Origin: Gammaproteobacteria bacterium
GTDB lineage: Bacteria; Pseudomonadota; Gammaproteobacteria; Pseudomonadales; Pseudohongiellaceae
Direction of reading: 5' to 3'
Length of the DNA: 64,000 nucleotides
Assembly (NCBI GenBank): GCA_018401885.1
Contig: JAGYKB010000004.1
Coordinates: forward strand, 90,993-154,992
Shown here: piece by piece, positions 18,170 to 27,751 of the stretch
Layout of the letters: each line of letters begins with the position of its first letter
How positions within the stretch are numbered: the stretch's first letter is position 1
Translations under genes and position numbers: made by a program
The notes under the pieces: model-generated
What the model was told of the DNA's origin: nothing
Seen by the model: only the letters and a program-made list of their open reading frames with translations
Databases searched by the model: none

Positions 18170-19312
18170 ATGGCAGATGATGACAGCAAAACAGAAGAAC
18201 CAACCCAGAAAAAGTTGGACAAGACACGCGAAGAAGGTCAATTTGCTCGCTCGCAAGATCTTAGCGTTGCTCTACTAATGATTGCGGTTGCGGCAATGTT
18301 TTTGTTTATTGGCGATGACATCTCGAGCAATCTTCTTTCGGCTTTGCAAACTGCGTTTGTATTCGACGCCTCTGTAATAAGCGATTCTAGCCAAGTTGGC
18401 GCCTATTTTTTTGAGCTGTTAATACGCTGTCTCACAATTGCGTCGCCTATTTTCTTTGTGACCCTATTACTCGCGTTCGCCGGTGCGTTCTTCGTGGGTG
18501 GGATAGGGTTCTCTGTAAAAGGATTTATGCCAAAAGCTTCAAAACTTAATCCGATCCAGGGACTTGGACGGATGTTTGGGGTAAAGAGCCTTGTCGAACT
18601 CACGAAGGGTTTGCTTAAACTTAGTCTGATAGGCGGCATTATCTTTTTAGTTGTGTCCTACTATTTCGACGCAATATTTACGCTGAGTATTCTTCCACCG
18701 TCAGCGGCGTCAGCCGAAGGTTTAGGGATTCTTGTAACCGGTATCTTTGCAATCTCACTTTCACTCTTGATCATCGCCGCGATCGACGTTCCTTATCAAA
18801 TGATCTCTTTTCGCAACAAACTTAAAATGTCGATTCAGGAAATTAAGGACGAGTATAAAGATTCAGAGGGGCGGCCTGAGGTTAAGAGTAGGATACGGCA
18901 GAAGCAGCGCGAAATTGCCATGTCACATATGATGGACGCGATAAAGGATGCCGACGTTGTAGTTACCAACCCAACTCATTTCGCTGTCGCCTTGTCTTAT
19001 GCAGTGGGGAGCCAAGAAGCACCGCGGGTCGTTGCTAAAGGGGCCGACCTGACAGCGCAGCGTATTCGAGAACGCGCTGAAGAAGAGGGAGTGATGCTAT
19101 TCGAAGAACCGATGCTTGCTCGCGCATTGTTCTTTACCACAGAGATAGATCAAGATATCCCGCGACCACTATTCGAAGCAGTGGCAGAGGTTATTGCGTA
19201 CGTGTTCCACCTAAATTCGTTTGGGCGCAATGGTCGCGCAGCAAAGAAACCACGAGTGAGTTTGCCTGCGGAAATGAAATTCGATTTCGAGGGACGGAAA
19301 ATAGATGAGTGA
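18170..19312 (+). CDS. flhB: Flagellar export protein FlhB
   Basis: KTEEPTQKKLDKTREEGQFARSQDL; autocleavage motif NPTH (VVTNPTHFAVAL). Confidence 0.97.
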   Translation: MADDDSKTEEPTQKKLDKTREEGQFARSQDLSVALLMIAVAAMFLFIGDDISSNLLSALQTAFVFDASVISDSSQVGAYFFELLIRCLTIASPIFFVTLLLAFAGAFFVGGIGFSVKGFMPKASKLNPIQGLGRMFGVKSLVELTKGLLKLSLIGGIIFLVVSYYFDAIFTLSILPPSAASAEGLGILVTGIFAISLSLLIIAAIDVPYQMISFRNKLKMSIQEIKDEYKDSEGRPEVKSRIRQKQREIAMSHMMDAIKDADVVVTNPTHFAVALSYAVGSQEAPRVVAKGADLTAQRIRERAEEEGVMLFEEPMLARALFFTTEIDQDIPRPLFEAVAEVIAYVFHLNSFGRNGRAAKKPRVSLPAEMKFDFEGRKIDE

Positions 19313-20240
19313 TCAGAACGGAGCATCTGGCGAAAGTGCCGTCAGTTCAGATCAGCCACGCGTCTCCGAGCAGACACGCGTGCGCGCAGAACAGCTGAAA
19401 CAACAATATGAACTAAGGCAACGACCCGAGGGCTTCTATTTAAGTGATGGCCATTTTGAGAGGGTAAACGAGGCTGTGGAGGCGTTAAGGGCGTCAAAAT
19501 CTCTAGTCTTCGTTTCGGAGAATTATGAGATGGCAAAGCATTATAAAGAGCTTTGTATTGCGCGTCTTCGCAATGATCCTGCGATAAGACTTCTGAGTTT
19601 CGATCCTTTGTCCGGCCCAGATCTCTTGTCGATAATTAACGCTCAGATCAAAGAGACGTCTCTCGAAGAGATTCTCTCGTCAGATCGCGCCCATTCACTA
19701 AGCAAATCAGAATTACCACGCAGTGTGCTAATAGTTGACAACGAAGACCTTGTCGCCGAAACGGATTGGCACCTTATTGCTACGCTCGCCTCACAGTTGG
19801 CAAATGCGACTATTGGCGTGCTGAGACTCGAACCAAGAGACCGTTTCTCGGCGCGTCCCAATAGTGCAAACCTGTCTTCCTCCCTGTCGATTGAGTTCGA
19901 CTTGCCCAGAGAGAGAGAGATACAGATTTTGGAGGCGCTTTCAAAACATAGTCCGAAGGGCGAAGAAGTGCTGCGCCTAATCGATGAGTTGGAGTTCGTT
20001 AGGTCAACTCCTAAATTATCGGATTCAGTTTTGACGCCGCAAGTATCTGATGAAGGGGCTGCTGAAATTAGAGCCAAAGGTCCAGCGGCCGCGTCTGACT
20101 CTGAGTCGACAAGAGAAGAAAGTAAATCCTTAGATCAAAGTGTCACTACCTCTAATGAGGTTGCTCATCTCTCGTTTCGACTTTTTCTTGGCTTGATCGT
20201 AGTCGAGGCTTTCCTGATCGCAGCGTATTTTAATCAATGA
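19305..20240 (+). CDS. Uncharacterised protein: divergent AAA/ExeA-DamX-like domain without an obvious Walker A, C-terminal TM anchor
   Basis: Overlaps flhB by 8 nt; SKSLVFVSENYEMAKHYKELCIARL...SVLIVDNEDLV...FDLPREREIQILEALSKHS; terminal TM FRLFLGLIVVEAFLIAAYF. Confidence 0.7.
   Translation: MSDQNGASGESAVSSDQPRVSEQTRVRAEQLKQQYELRQRPEGFYLSDGHFERVNEAVEALRASKSLVFVSENYEMAKHYKELCIARLRNDPAIRLLSFDPLSGPDLLSIINAQIKETSLEEILSSDRAHSLSKSELPRSVLIVDNEDLVAETDWHLIATLASQLANATIGVLRLEPRDRFSARPNSANLSSSLSIEFDLPREREIQILEALSKHSPKGEEVLRLIDELEFVRSTPKLSDSVLTPQVSDEGAAEIRAKGPAAASDSESTREESKSLDQSVTTSNEVAHLSFRLFLGLIVVEAFLIAAYFNQ
19908..19920 (+). repeat. Coding (AG)6.5 dinucleotide tract
   Basis: AGAGAGAGAGAGA. Confidence 0.9.
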
Positions 20241-20251
20241 TTAGCTTATGA

Positions 20252-20722
20252 CTATTCACGGCTCTTGTTGCTGTTAGAGAGTCTCAACGAAAATAGAGTT
20301 TTGCTGATCCTGAGATCCTTTGGTGCACTGTTGAAATCTAAATATAGAGAGATCGCCAAAATCGATAGCAAAGCTCTGGCTAAGAACAGCAGTACGCTAA
20401 AAATAGTCACTTCATCAGTCCTTAGTTGATAAATCATCGGAAGATCAGTTATCAGGTTGGCTGAGCTCGACACGGCAACAAAGCCGAGTATCTCTTTTAG
20501 CCAATGCTGCCGCCACCAAGCCATAATCACCGCAGAGATCAGAACTAGTGCTAGAACACCTCGAGAAATGGCGATCATTCTCAGCCGGGGTTCTTCAAGT
20601 CGCATCATCCCAAGCTTTTCCATCATGTCCGGATTGGCAAATAGTACGTAAAATGTAAATAGGATTGCAAAAAGAAGGAGTAGCTGTGCTCGCCGTACGA
20701 ATTGCCGTGATTCAGGACGCAT
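20252..20722 (-). CDS. Uncharacterised 4-TM membrane protein (paralogue of 20787-21338)
   Basis: Four hydrophobic segments; shared motif NLITDLPMIYQ...FLARALLSILAISLYLDF..APKDL. Confidence 0.75.
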   Translation of the reverse strand: MRPESRQFVRRAQLLLLFAILFTFYVLFANPDMMEKLGMMRLEEPRLRMIAISRGVLALVLISAVIMAWWRQHWLKEILGFVAVSSSANLITDLPMIYQLRTDEVTIFSVLLFLARALLSILAISLYLDFNSAPKDLRISKTLFSLRLSNSNKSRE

Positions 20723-20786
20723 TTAGTCGCTCTTTTGGGGTAAAAATGTAGCGCTATTCGAATGATACGGCTTTGAAACGCCCATG

Positions 20787-21338
20787 CTATTTAACCGCTC
20801 GAGAGTAATCGCTGCTGCGAAATGGGTTGGCAAAAAGCTCTCTTGGGGGGCATGGTAAGTACTCGGCAGTTAGATAGAGACTAGCCAAGAAGTAGATCAG
20901 CACTGAACGGGCGACAAAGATGATTGAAAGATCCCAATCGCCTTCCGCTAGCTTAGCCGAGTAGTAGACGGGGATGTCCATAAAAAGGTTCACCACAACG
21001 ATACTCAAAATTATACCAAGCGCGATCTTGATGTTTGGTAGATAGCGATAACATAAATAGCCGGAAATAATCGTAGTGGTTATTGTTATCGCCCGCAGTT
21101 CGAGCAATTCATAGAGGGTATTTTTATAAGGCGTTTCGGCCAGTTTAAGCCATCTGATCACTTGATCAGGATAGAAGCCTGCGAACACCATCAAGGTAAG
21201 GCCGATAATAAAGCAGATTTGAATTTTTAAAAGCCAGTAATTCGTCGCAGCGCCGTAATCTGCGGTAGCCTCATCTATAGCCTTGAGTTCGTCTTTCGTT
21301 AAAATGTCTTCATTCATAGCACACGTTCGACAGTTCAA
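20787..21338 (-). CDS. Uncharacterised 4-TM membrane protein
   Basis: Four hydrophobic segments; NLFMDIPVYYS...FVARSVLIYFLASLYLTAEYLPCPPREL aligns with the neighbour. Confidence 0.75.
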   Translation of the reverse strand: MNCRTCAMNEDILTKDELKAIDEATADYGAATNYWLLKIQICFIIGLTLMVFAGFYPDQVIRWLKLAETPYKNTLYELLELRAITITTTIISGYLCYRYLPNIKIALGIILSIVVVNLFMDIPVYYSAKLAEGDWDLSIIFVARSVLIYFLASLYLTAEYLPCPPRELFANPFRSSDYSRAVK

Positions 21339-21575
21339 ATTATTTTTTCGGGCTGGCAGTTCCCGCCGACGGCAAATCAGCCTCGAGCCTTAGCCTAACG
21401 CATGCTCGATAAGACCTAAGTCGCAATTATCGAGGAGAATAATGATCTAGTCGACCCCTTTAGACAGGGGATCATCACGCTTGTCCTCTCAAAAATTTAA
21501 TAGGTGCATCGACGTCCGCTGCCCCGTGTAGATAAAGATCTCGCTAAAGCTAAAGAAGATGACTCAGCAGCGAAG

Positions 21576-21956
21576 TTAGTATTCACTACTCCCCTTAATC
21601 TTATTTCTAGGTCGTTCGAAATACGCCGAATAATAATCGTCGGGCAGCTCGCCAACAATCTCGTCGAGAGACGTGCGGTAGATGACTTTGATCTTAGCCA
21701 GAAGCTCAAGATCTAAATGACAACCGTAGTTGCGAATCGTCTCGATGTCCTCAAGCTGCTTGCGGGACACGCCAAGAAGTCGGGCGCCCTCATTCATCGA
21801 ATAGCCGGCATCAATGCGCAGCTTTTTGATAGTTCGCTTTACCAGAACGGTAATTGGAGAAAATTTTGTGAATTGTGAATGTTTTATAGGTTGTGAATCT
21901 TTCATAAGTTGTGAATCTTTCATAATGAGTCGCCTATTGTTATTTCGATCAGCCAT
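21576..21956 (-). CDS. XRE/HTH-type transcriptional regulator
   Basis: VKRTIKKLRIDAGYSMNEGARLLGVSRKQLEDIETIRNYGCHLDLELLAKIKVIYRTSLDEIV; start codon uncertain because of N-terminal repeats. Confidence 0.65.
   Translation of the reverse strand: MADRNNNRRLIMKDSQLMKDSQPIKHSQFTKFSPITVLVKRTIKKLRIDAGYSMNEGARLLGVSRKQLEDIETIRNYGCHLDLELLAKIKVIYRTSLDEIVGELPDDYYSAYFERPRNKIKGSSEY
21871..21924. repeat. Three tandem 18-bp repeats at the 5' end of the HTH gene
   Basis: aattgtgaatgttttata / ggttgtgaatctttcata / agttgtgaatctttcata. Confidence 0.9.
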
Positions 21957-22252
21957 CGGCTTCTAGGTTCGAGGCGTTGATATATCGACTGCTCTGCCGA
22001 GGGCAGTAGAAGCTCCATTGGCCCCACCCCTGAGACTCAGAACAACCGCTCGTTGACAGTACCCCTGGGTGAGGAGTGGCGGAAGCTGGATTCTCATATG
22101 CACCGAATAGGTGACCGTCAATGTGAGCAAAGATGCTCAGCCCGTTGTAAATAAGTCACAGAGTTGCAGCTATGGTTGTAGACGGCCCAGGGGGAGTGTT
22201 TTCAGCTCTTGTAATCTGGCTGCAAATCGATGTGTCACACTGTGCCACGCTT

Positions 22253-22270
22253 TTGATACATTTGCATCAA
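22253..22270. promoter_or_regulatory. Near-palindromic operator-like site
   Basis: TTGATAC-ATTT-GCATCAA, 7-4-7 with one mismatch, in a roughly 0.6-kb non-coding gap. Confidence 0.3.
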
Positions 22271-22533
22271 TACTAGCAAAAAGTGCATAAATCACCCCTT
22301 ATTGGGGCTAAGATCGAGGAAAAGCGCAAAATAGTGAAGGCATCGGCGTTAGCATGGCTTGAGTCGCTCAAGTCAACTTAATTAGCAATAGCCTTCGCAG
22401 ACGCGCTTTGTTTTTCTGCGAAACCGCGAGAGTGTCTGCTAAACTCCCAGCAAAATCTCTCCGACAAATCGCTTTAGCTGGGGCTTGCCTGGGGGGGTAG
22501 AGGTAACGCCGATAAAACCGAGGATTACATCTT

Positions 22534-23109
22534 TTGACCAGTGTAGACACGAGCAACGCCCCTGACAGCAACGATGATCAGGACAAGACCGCAGACGCAG
22601 CCACTATAATAGCCCTGAATAAGGTGGTGAGTTTTCATTACAAACTTGCAGAGGTGGCGCCGGATGGTAGCCACGGCGACTGGATGGAAGAGTCTAGCGG
22701 CGGCGAACCGCTTTTCTACCTGCACGGTTTTCACAATGTGGTAGTGGGCCTCGAGCGCGCGCTAGAGGGCAAAGCTGTGGGCGAAAGTATCGAAATCACC
22801 CTAAAACCCGAGGAAGCCTATGGCCCTCGCCGATCAGACGCGATACAGCGTGTACCGATTAAGCACCTGCAACTCCAGCAAGGTGTTACCAAGCTGAAAC
22901 CCGGCATGGTGGCTGCGGTAAAAACCGATCGAGGTGTACGGAATGTGGTGGTCGCGAAGGTGGGCAAATTCAATGCCGATGTCGACTTCAACCATCCGCT
23001 CGCCGGGCGCACGCTTTACTACGAAATCGAAGTCGTCGGCATCCGCGATGCAAGTGCAGAAGAGATTGCGCACGGGCATGTGCATGGCCCCGGCGGGCAT
23101 CATCACTAG
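22534..23109 (+). CDS. FKBP-type peptidyl-prolyl cis-trans isomerase (SlyD-like)
   Basis: VSFHYKLAEV...LFYLHGFHNVVVGLERALEGKAVGESIEITLKPEEAYG; HGHVHGPGGHHH C-terminus; start codon (TTG) uncertain. Confidence 0.92.
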   Translation: MTSVDTSNAPDSNDDQDKTADAATIIALNKVVSFHYKLAEVAPDGSHGDWMEESSGGEPLFYLHGFHNVVVGLERALEGKAVGESIEITLKPEEAYGPRRSDAIQRVPIKHLQLQQGVTKLKPGMVAAVKTDRGVRNVVVAKVGKFNADVDFNHPLAGRTLYYEIEVVGIRDASAEEIAHGHVHGPGGHHH

Positions 23110-23200
23110 CGTTTGGCAGACACTGACATCTGTTGTTAAATAAAAGTAAGCGCGGTAACCAACAAGAGCAAAAATAAAAACATTATTCAGGAGACGAGCA

Positions 23201-24439
23201 ATGAGCAACGATGGCACCAACAACAATAAAGACGAGCTTAACGAGGCTACTCTCTCACTTCTGCCGGACGCAGGCTCAACGATAAATAGGCGCTCGCTGC
23301 TGAAAGGCGCCGCGGGAGTTATGGGTGCTGCCGGAGTTGCCTCGCTTCCTAGTTTCGTTTTTCCTGCGCTCGCGCAGGGCGAACGCCTTGTTCCTTTTAC
23401 CGATGTGCCAGATACCTTTAAGGTCGGCCCGGTGCGACCTAACGCAGTGCACTATCTCGACACGCGCGAGATTGATTCCTATTTTACCGACAACGACGAC
23501 TTCTACCTCGTTCAGCATTATGGACAGCCTGAGCTAGATAACGATTCCTATCGCCTGCGTGTGACTGGTATGGTCGACAAGGAGCTCGACTTATCTCTGT
23601 CAGATCTGATGGCGCGCGATGTATTTGAGCAGCAGGTTGGTTTCGAATGCGGAGGAAACGGCCGCAGGTTATTTCATGGTTTGGTCGGTAACGCCTACTG
23701 GCGTGGTGTCACTCTGCACCGTCTTCTCGAAGAGGCGGGCATTCAACCGGGCGCGAAAGAGATCGTGTTTTTTGGAGCAGATATTCAAACCCAAGAAGTC
23801 CCTGCACGTGGCGTCGAGGTCGAGAAGGCCTTCGCGCGTAGCCTATCTATCGAAGACGCCATGCGCCCCGAGAATATGCTCGCTTACGAGATGAATGGTG
23901 AACCCTTACCGCATTATCACGGCAAGCCTGTACGCCTCCTTGTCCCCGGTTGGTACGGTGTAGCAAACGTAAAGTGGCTAACTCAAATTCACGTGCAAGA
24001 TACACGCTATATGGGCCGTTTTATGGGTCGTGACTACGTGACGCTCAAGAAGGAAAACGTAGGTGGCGTTGAGCGTTGGGTCGAAAACTCTGTCGCTGAG
24101 ATGAACCTCAAGTCGACGATAGTTAGAGTTGTTGAGATCGGTGGTCAGTACACCATACAAGGTTTCGCGCTTAATGACGGCACTCCGCTAGAGTCGATTG
24201 AAGTTAAAATCGACGACGGCCCATGGCGCCGTGCTCAGATCAATCCACGCTCCACTAAATACGCGTGGAAACTCTTTAGCTTCGATTGGACTGATGCAAC
24301 GCCGGGAGAGCACACGATTGTCTCGCGCGTTACGGATATCAACGGTAATGTTCAACTTACAGAGGCCGAAATGCCCGAAAAACCGGCGTCAAGCTACTGG
24401 GAAGACTTCGCACAATTCCCGCGTACGGTCACAATTTAA
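23201..24439 (+). CDS. Tat-exported sulfite oxidase family molybdopterin enzyme (SorA/SoxC-like)
   Basis: NRRSLLKGAAG twin-arginine signal; VGFECGGNGR; VPGWYGVANVKWLTQI. Confidence 0.9.
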   Translation: MSNDGTNNNKDELNEATLSLLPDAGSTINRRSLLKGAAGVMGAAGVASLPSFVFPALAQGERLVPFTDVPDTFKVGPVRPNAVHYLDTREIDSYFTDNDDFYLVQHYGQPELDNDSYRLRVTGMVDKELDLSLSDLMARDVFEQQVGFECGGNGRRLFHGLVGNAYWRGVTLHRLLEEAGIQPGAKEIVFFGADIQTQEVPARGVEVEKAFARSLSIEDAMRPENMLAYEMNGEPLPHYHGKPVRLLVPGWYGVANVKWLTQIHVQDTRYMGRFMGRDYVTLKKENVGGVERWVENSVAEMNLKSTIVRVVEIGGQYTIQGFALNDGTPLESIEVKIDDGPWRRAQINPRSTKYAWKLFSFDWTDATPGEHTIVSRVTDINGNVQLTEAEMPEKPASSYWEDFAQFPRTVTI

Positions 24440-24465
24440 TCACTAGCGAGTGGGGGAGAGCCGCG

Positions 24466-27105
24466 GTGCAAGCAACAGTCGCGCCCGGTTTCATCCTCTC
24501 GCGCCAATCTAGCGATACCAAAACGGGCATAAGGCTTACCTTTTGGCTCGCGACAGAGAAAGGCCCGCGCTGCCTCGTATTCGAACAGCAAGAGGCCGTC
24601 TGCTTCTTTCCTGCAAGGCAGCTCGCTCTGCTTGAATCAACCTTGGGTCTTTCTAGCAGCTTCCAGCGAACCTCAATATTCTCCAGTGCAGGCCTGGCCG
24701 ATAAGGCGGACACCTCGACATCTCCTTTAAACGCGGGTGGATTACTCTCTCGGCGCAGCACGTCGGCGTGGCGCGTCGCGGAAACTAAGCTTAGAAACTT
24801 TTCGCACGAGCAGGTTCTAGCGCTTTATGTTAAGACAACTAAAGCGATGGGGGAGATAGGCCGAAAGCTAAATGCCGCAGGTGTGGAGCTTTCTGAAGCC
24901 GACGTGCGTGCGCCAGATAGATTTTTGATGGAACGTTTTATAACAGGTTCATTGGCGTTCGAATACGAAACTGAATCCTCAAAGACGGCAAAGCCACTGT
25001 TAAATCCTCGAATCAAGTCAGCCGAATTTAGGCCAACCCTTAGCGCACTCTCCTTCGATATCGAAACCGACATGAAGGCCGAAAAGCTTTACTCCATCGC
25101 TGCTTACTCAACACAGGCATCGAAGGTATTTATGCTTGGCGATGCAGAATGGCGCGAAAAGCTCAATGCCCGCGCCGGCGTTGATGCCCCGTTTCATATC
25201 GAGGTTCTACCAAACGAACGTGCTGTAATCTCGGCATTTCTAGATCATGTCGCCGAGGTAGATCCGGACGTAATGATCGGATGGAATGTGGTGAACTTCG
25301 ACCTTCGCTGTCTCCAGAGAATCTGCGACAGATTAAAGATGAAGTTGACTCTTGGGCGTCCCGTTGGCGGCGAGCCTCAGCCTGTCCTGTGGCGCGAGGC
25401 GCGTGAGAGAGGGAGCGCGAAGAAGACTGAGCGATACTACGCAACGATTTCGGGGCGCTGCGCATTAGACGGTATTGAACTTATGCGTTCGGCCACCTAT
25501 GCCTTTGAGGATTTTTCGTTGGAAACCGTGTCGCGCGAAGTTCTTGGGCGTGGCAAGCTGGTTAAGGATGTCGAGCAGCGTGGGGCAGAAATAAGCACAC
25601 TGTTTGAACAGGATAAAGAGGCGCTCGCGCGCTATAACCTCGAAGACTGTAAATTGGTTTGGGATATCTTTATCAAGGAAAAGCTACTCGAATTTGCAAT
25701 CGAGAAAAGTTTGTTAACGGGGCTCGCTCTCGATCGCTATGGCGGCTCTGTCGCCGCATTCGATTTTCTTTACCTTCCTCGGCTACACCGTAAGGGCTTT
25801 GTAGCGCCTGCCCTCGGCAGGGGTGATACAACGAATGTTAGTCCTGGCGGATACGTGCTCGATTCTGAACCAGGTATTTTTGACGATGTAGTGGTTTTGG
25901 ACTTCAAAAGCCTCTATCCGAGTATTATTCGCACTTTTCATGTCGACCCATTAGCCCTTGCTCTTGCTAAGGATGAGCCGAAGCCTATCGAGGGTTTCGA
26001 CGGTGGCAAGTTTGCGCGGGATGGGGCAATTCTTCCTGAGTTGATCGCAACCCTCTGGGCCGCAAGGGATAGAGCAAAACTTGCGGGCGACGCGATCATG
26101 TCGCAGGCGATTAAGATTATTATGAATTCGTTCTATGGCGTTCTCGGTACGAGCGGCTGTAGATTCTTGGACACTCGTCTTGTCAGTTCAATCACCAAAC
26201 GCGGTCATCAGATAATTCTCGAAAGTAAGCGGTTTATTGAAGAACAGGGCTTTCGTGTGATTTATGGCGACACGGACTCGGTGTTTGTATTAATTCCCGA
26301 AAAAGCAATTGATGTTGAGTCATGCAACAGTCATTTGCCTGTATTGCGCGCACAAGCTGTTGAACGAATAAGCGAGCGGCTAGCAACTAGCATGACTGAA
26401 TGGTGGCGAGACCGAATAATAACGGAGCAGGGTGTCGACAGTTTTCTTGAGATGGAGTTTGAGACACACTTTACGAAATTTCTAATGCCCACTATTCGCG
26501 GTTCAGAGGCGGGCAGTAAGAAGCGCTACGCGGGTATGGTTAGAATAGCCGACACGCTTGGTGATAATTTTCGAACTGCTAACGGAGACGACGCCGATCT
26601 CGCGTTAGACGAGCCTGGACAGGTTGATCGATATAGACTTGTGTTCAAAGGACTTGAGTCCGTGCGGACTGACTGGTCGCCACTGGCACGGGAATTTCAG
26701 CGAGAACTCTACCGCCGTATTTTTTTGGGCGAAGAGTATGCAGAGTATTTGTATCATCTCGTCGACGATCTGCGTGCTGGGCGCATTGATGAAAAATTGG
26801 TTTTTCGTAAGCGGCTGAGGCGTCGCTTAGACGACTATGTAAAGAATGTGCCTCCTCACATTCAGGCGGCGCGTAAGGCACAGAGAGCAATCGCGGATCA
26901 AGGGCTTGGTGTAAACCAGGGCGAGTCGGGGTGGATTGAATACATTATGACGTGCACCGGCGCAGAGCCGATTCGGTTCACTACACAAAGGCCTGACTAT
27001 GAATTTTATATCGAGAGGCAAATAGAGCCGATCGCAGATGCGATACTTGGTTTTGTTGGCGACTCGATGGAACAACTTTTTGGGCGCCAAATTGGTTTAT
27101 TCTGA
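24466..27105 (+). CDS. polB: DNA polymerase II (family B)
   Basis: LSFDIETDM exonuclease motif, DFKSLYPSIIRTFHVDPL, KIIMNSFYGVLG, YGDTDSVFV. Confidence 0.95.
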   Translation: MQATVAPGFILSRQSSDTKTGIRLTFWLATEKGPRCLVFEQQEAVCFFPARQLALLESTLGLSSSFQRTSIFSSAGLADKADTSTSPLNAGGLLSRRSTSAWRVAETKLRNFSHEQVLALYVKTTKAMGEIGRKLNAAGVELSEADVRAPDRFLMERFITGSLAFEYETESSKTAKPLLNPRIKSAEFRPTLSALSFDIETDMKAEKLYSIAAYSTQASKVFMLGDAEWREKLNARAGVDAPFHIEVLPNERAVISAFLDHVAEVDPDVMIGWNVVNFDLRCLQRICDRLKMKLTLGRPVGGEPQPVLWREARERGSAKKTERYYATISGRCALDGIELMRSATYAFEDFSLETVSREVLGRGKLVKDVEQRGAEISTLFEQDKEALARYNLEDCKLVWDIFIKEKLLEFAIEKSLLTGLALDRYGGSVAAFDFLYLPRLHRKGFVAPALGRGDTTNVSPGGYVLDSEPGIFDDVVVLDFKSLYPSIIRTFHVDPLALALAKDEPKPIEGFDGGKFARDGAILPELIATLWAARDRAKLAGDAIMSQAIKIIMNSFYGVLGTSGCRFLDTRLVSSITKRGHQIILESKRFIEEQGFRVIYGDTDSVFVLIPEKAIDVESCNSHLPVLRAQAVERISERLATSMTEWWRDRIITEQGVDSFLEMEFETHFTKFLMPTIRGSEAGSKKRYAGMVRIADTLGDNFRTANGDDADLALDEPGQVDRYRLVFKGLESVRTDWSPLAREFQRELYRRIFLGEEYAEYLYHLVDDLRAGRIDEKLVFRKRLRRRLDDYVKNVPPHIQAARKAQRAIADQGLGVNQGESGWIEYIMTCTGAEPIRFTTQRPDYEFYIERQIEPIADAILGFVGDSMEQLFGRQIGLF

Positions 27106-27205
27106 CTAGATCCAATCGCCGTGCACCAAACTAACCGACCCTTTCGCTTAGTATGGCTTGCGCATAACATACCTATCAATGACTCAACTGGAACGGCTCT
27201 ATATT

Positions 27206-27751
27206 ATGAATACATACCTAATACTCACCGTTATTGCCGACGACCGACCAGGCCTTGTCGACTCCTTAGCCGCAACAATTGGTGAACACGCAGGCAACTG
27301 GCTTGAAAGTAATATGTCTCAGTTGGCGGGGAAATTTGCGGGCATACTTCGTATAGGAGTTGCTGCTGATGCGGCCGAATCACTCGTCGCGGCGCTGCAC
27401 GCGCTCGCCGCTGGTGACTGTTCGTTCAAGTTAGTCGTCGAGAGGGTGGATGCGAAGGGCGACGTGATCGGTGAGGCGTTGGATGAGTCTGCTGCCGCTA
27501 GGCAGCATCTTGAAATAGAGCTCGTCGCCAATGATCGACCCGGCATCATAAGCGAAATTTCTCGTGTGCTCGCGAGCCTGTCTGTTAACGTCGAGTATTT
27601 AACGACGCTTTGTGAGCCTGCGCCCATGTCTGGTGAACCGCTATTCCGTGCTCACGCTGAGCTGAGCATGCCTAGCACGCTGCTACGTAGCGAATTGTCG
27701 GAAAAGCTTGAACAGCTCGCCGACGACCTTATGGTTGAGATTCTGGATTAG
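27206..27751 (+). CDS. gcvR: ACT-domain glycine cleavage regulator GcvR-like
   Basis: Two ACT domains (VIADDRPGLVDSLAATI..., LVANDRPGIISEISRVLASLSVNVEYLTT); ATG 27206 preferred over tracked start 27158. Confidence 0.82.
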   Translation: MNTYLILTVIADDRPGLVDSLAATIGEHAGNWLESNMSQLAGKFAGILRIGVAADAAESLVAALHALAAGDCSFKLVVERVDAKGDVIGEALDESAAARQHLEIELVANDRPGIISEISRVLASLSVNVEYLTTLCEPAPMSGEPLFRAHAELSMPSTLLRSELSEKLEQLADDLMVEILD

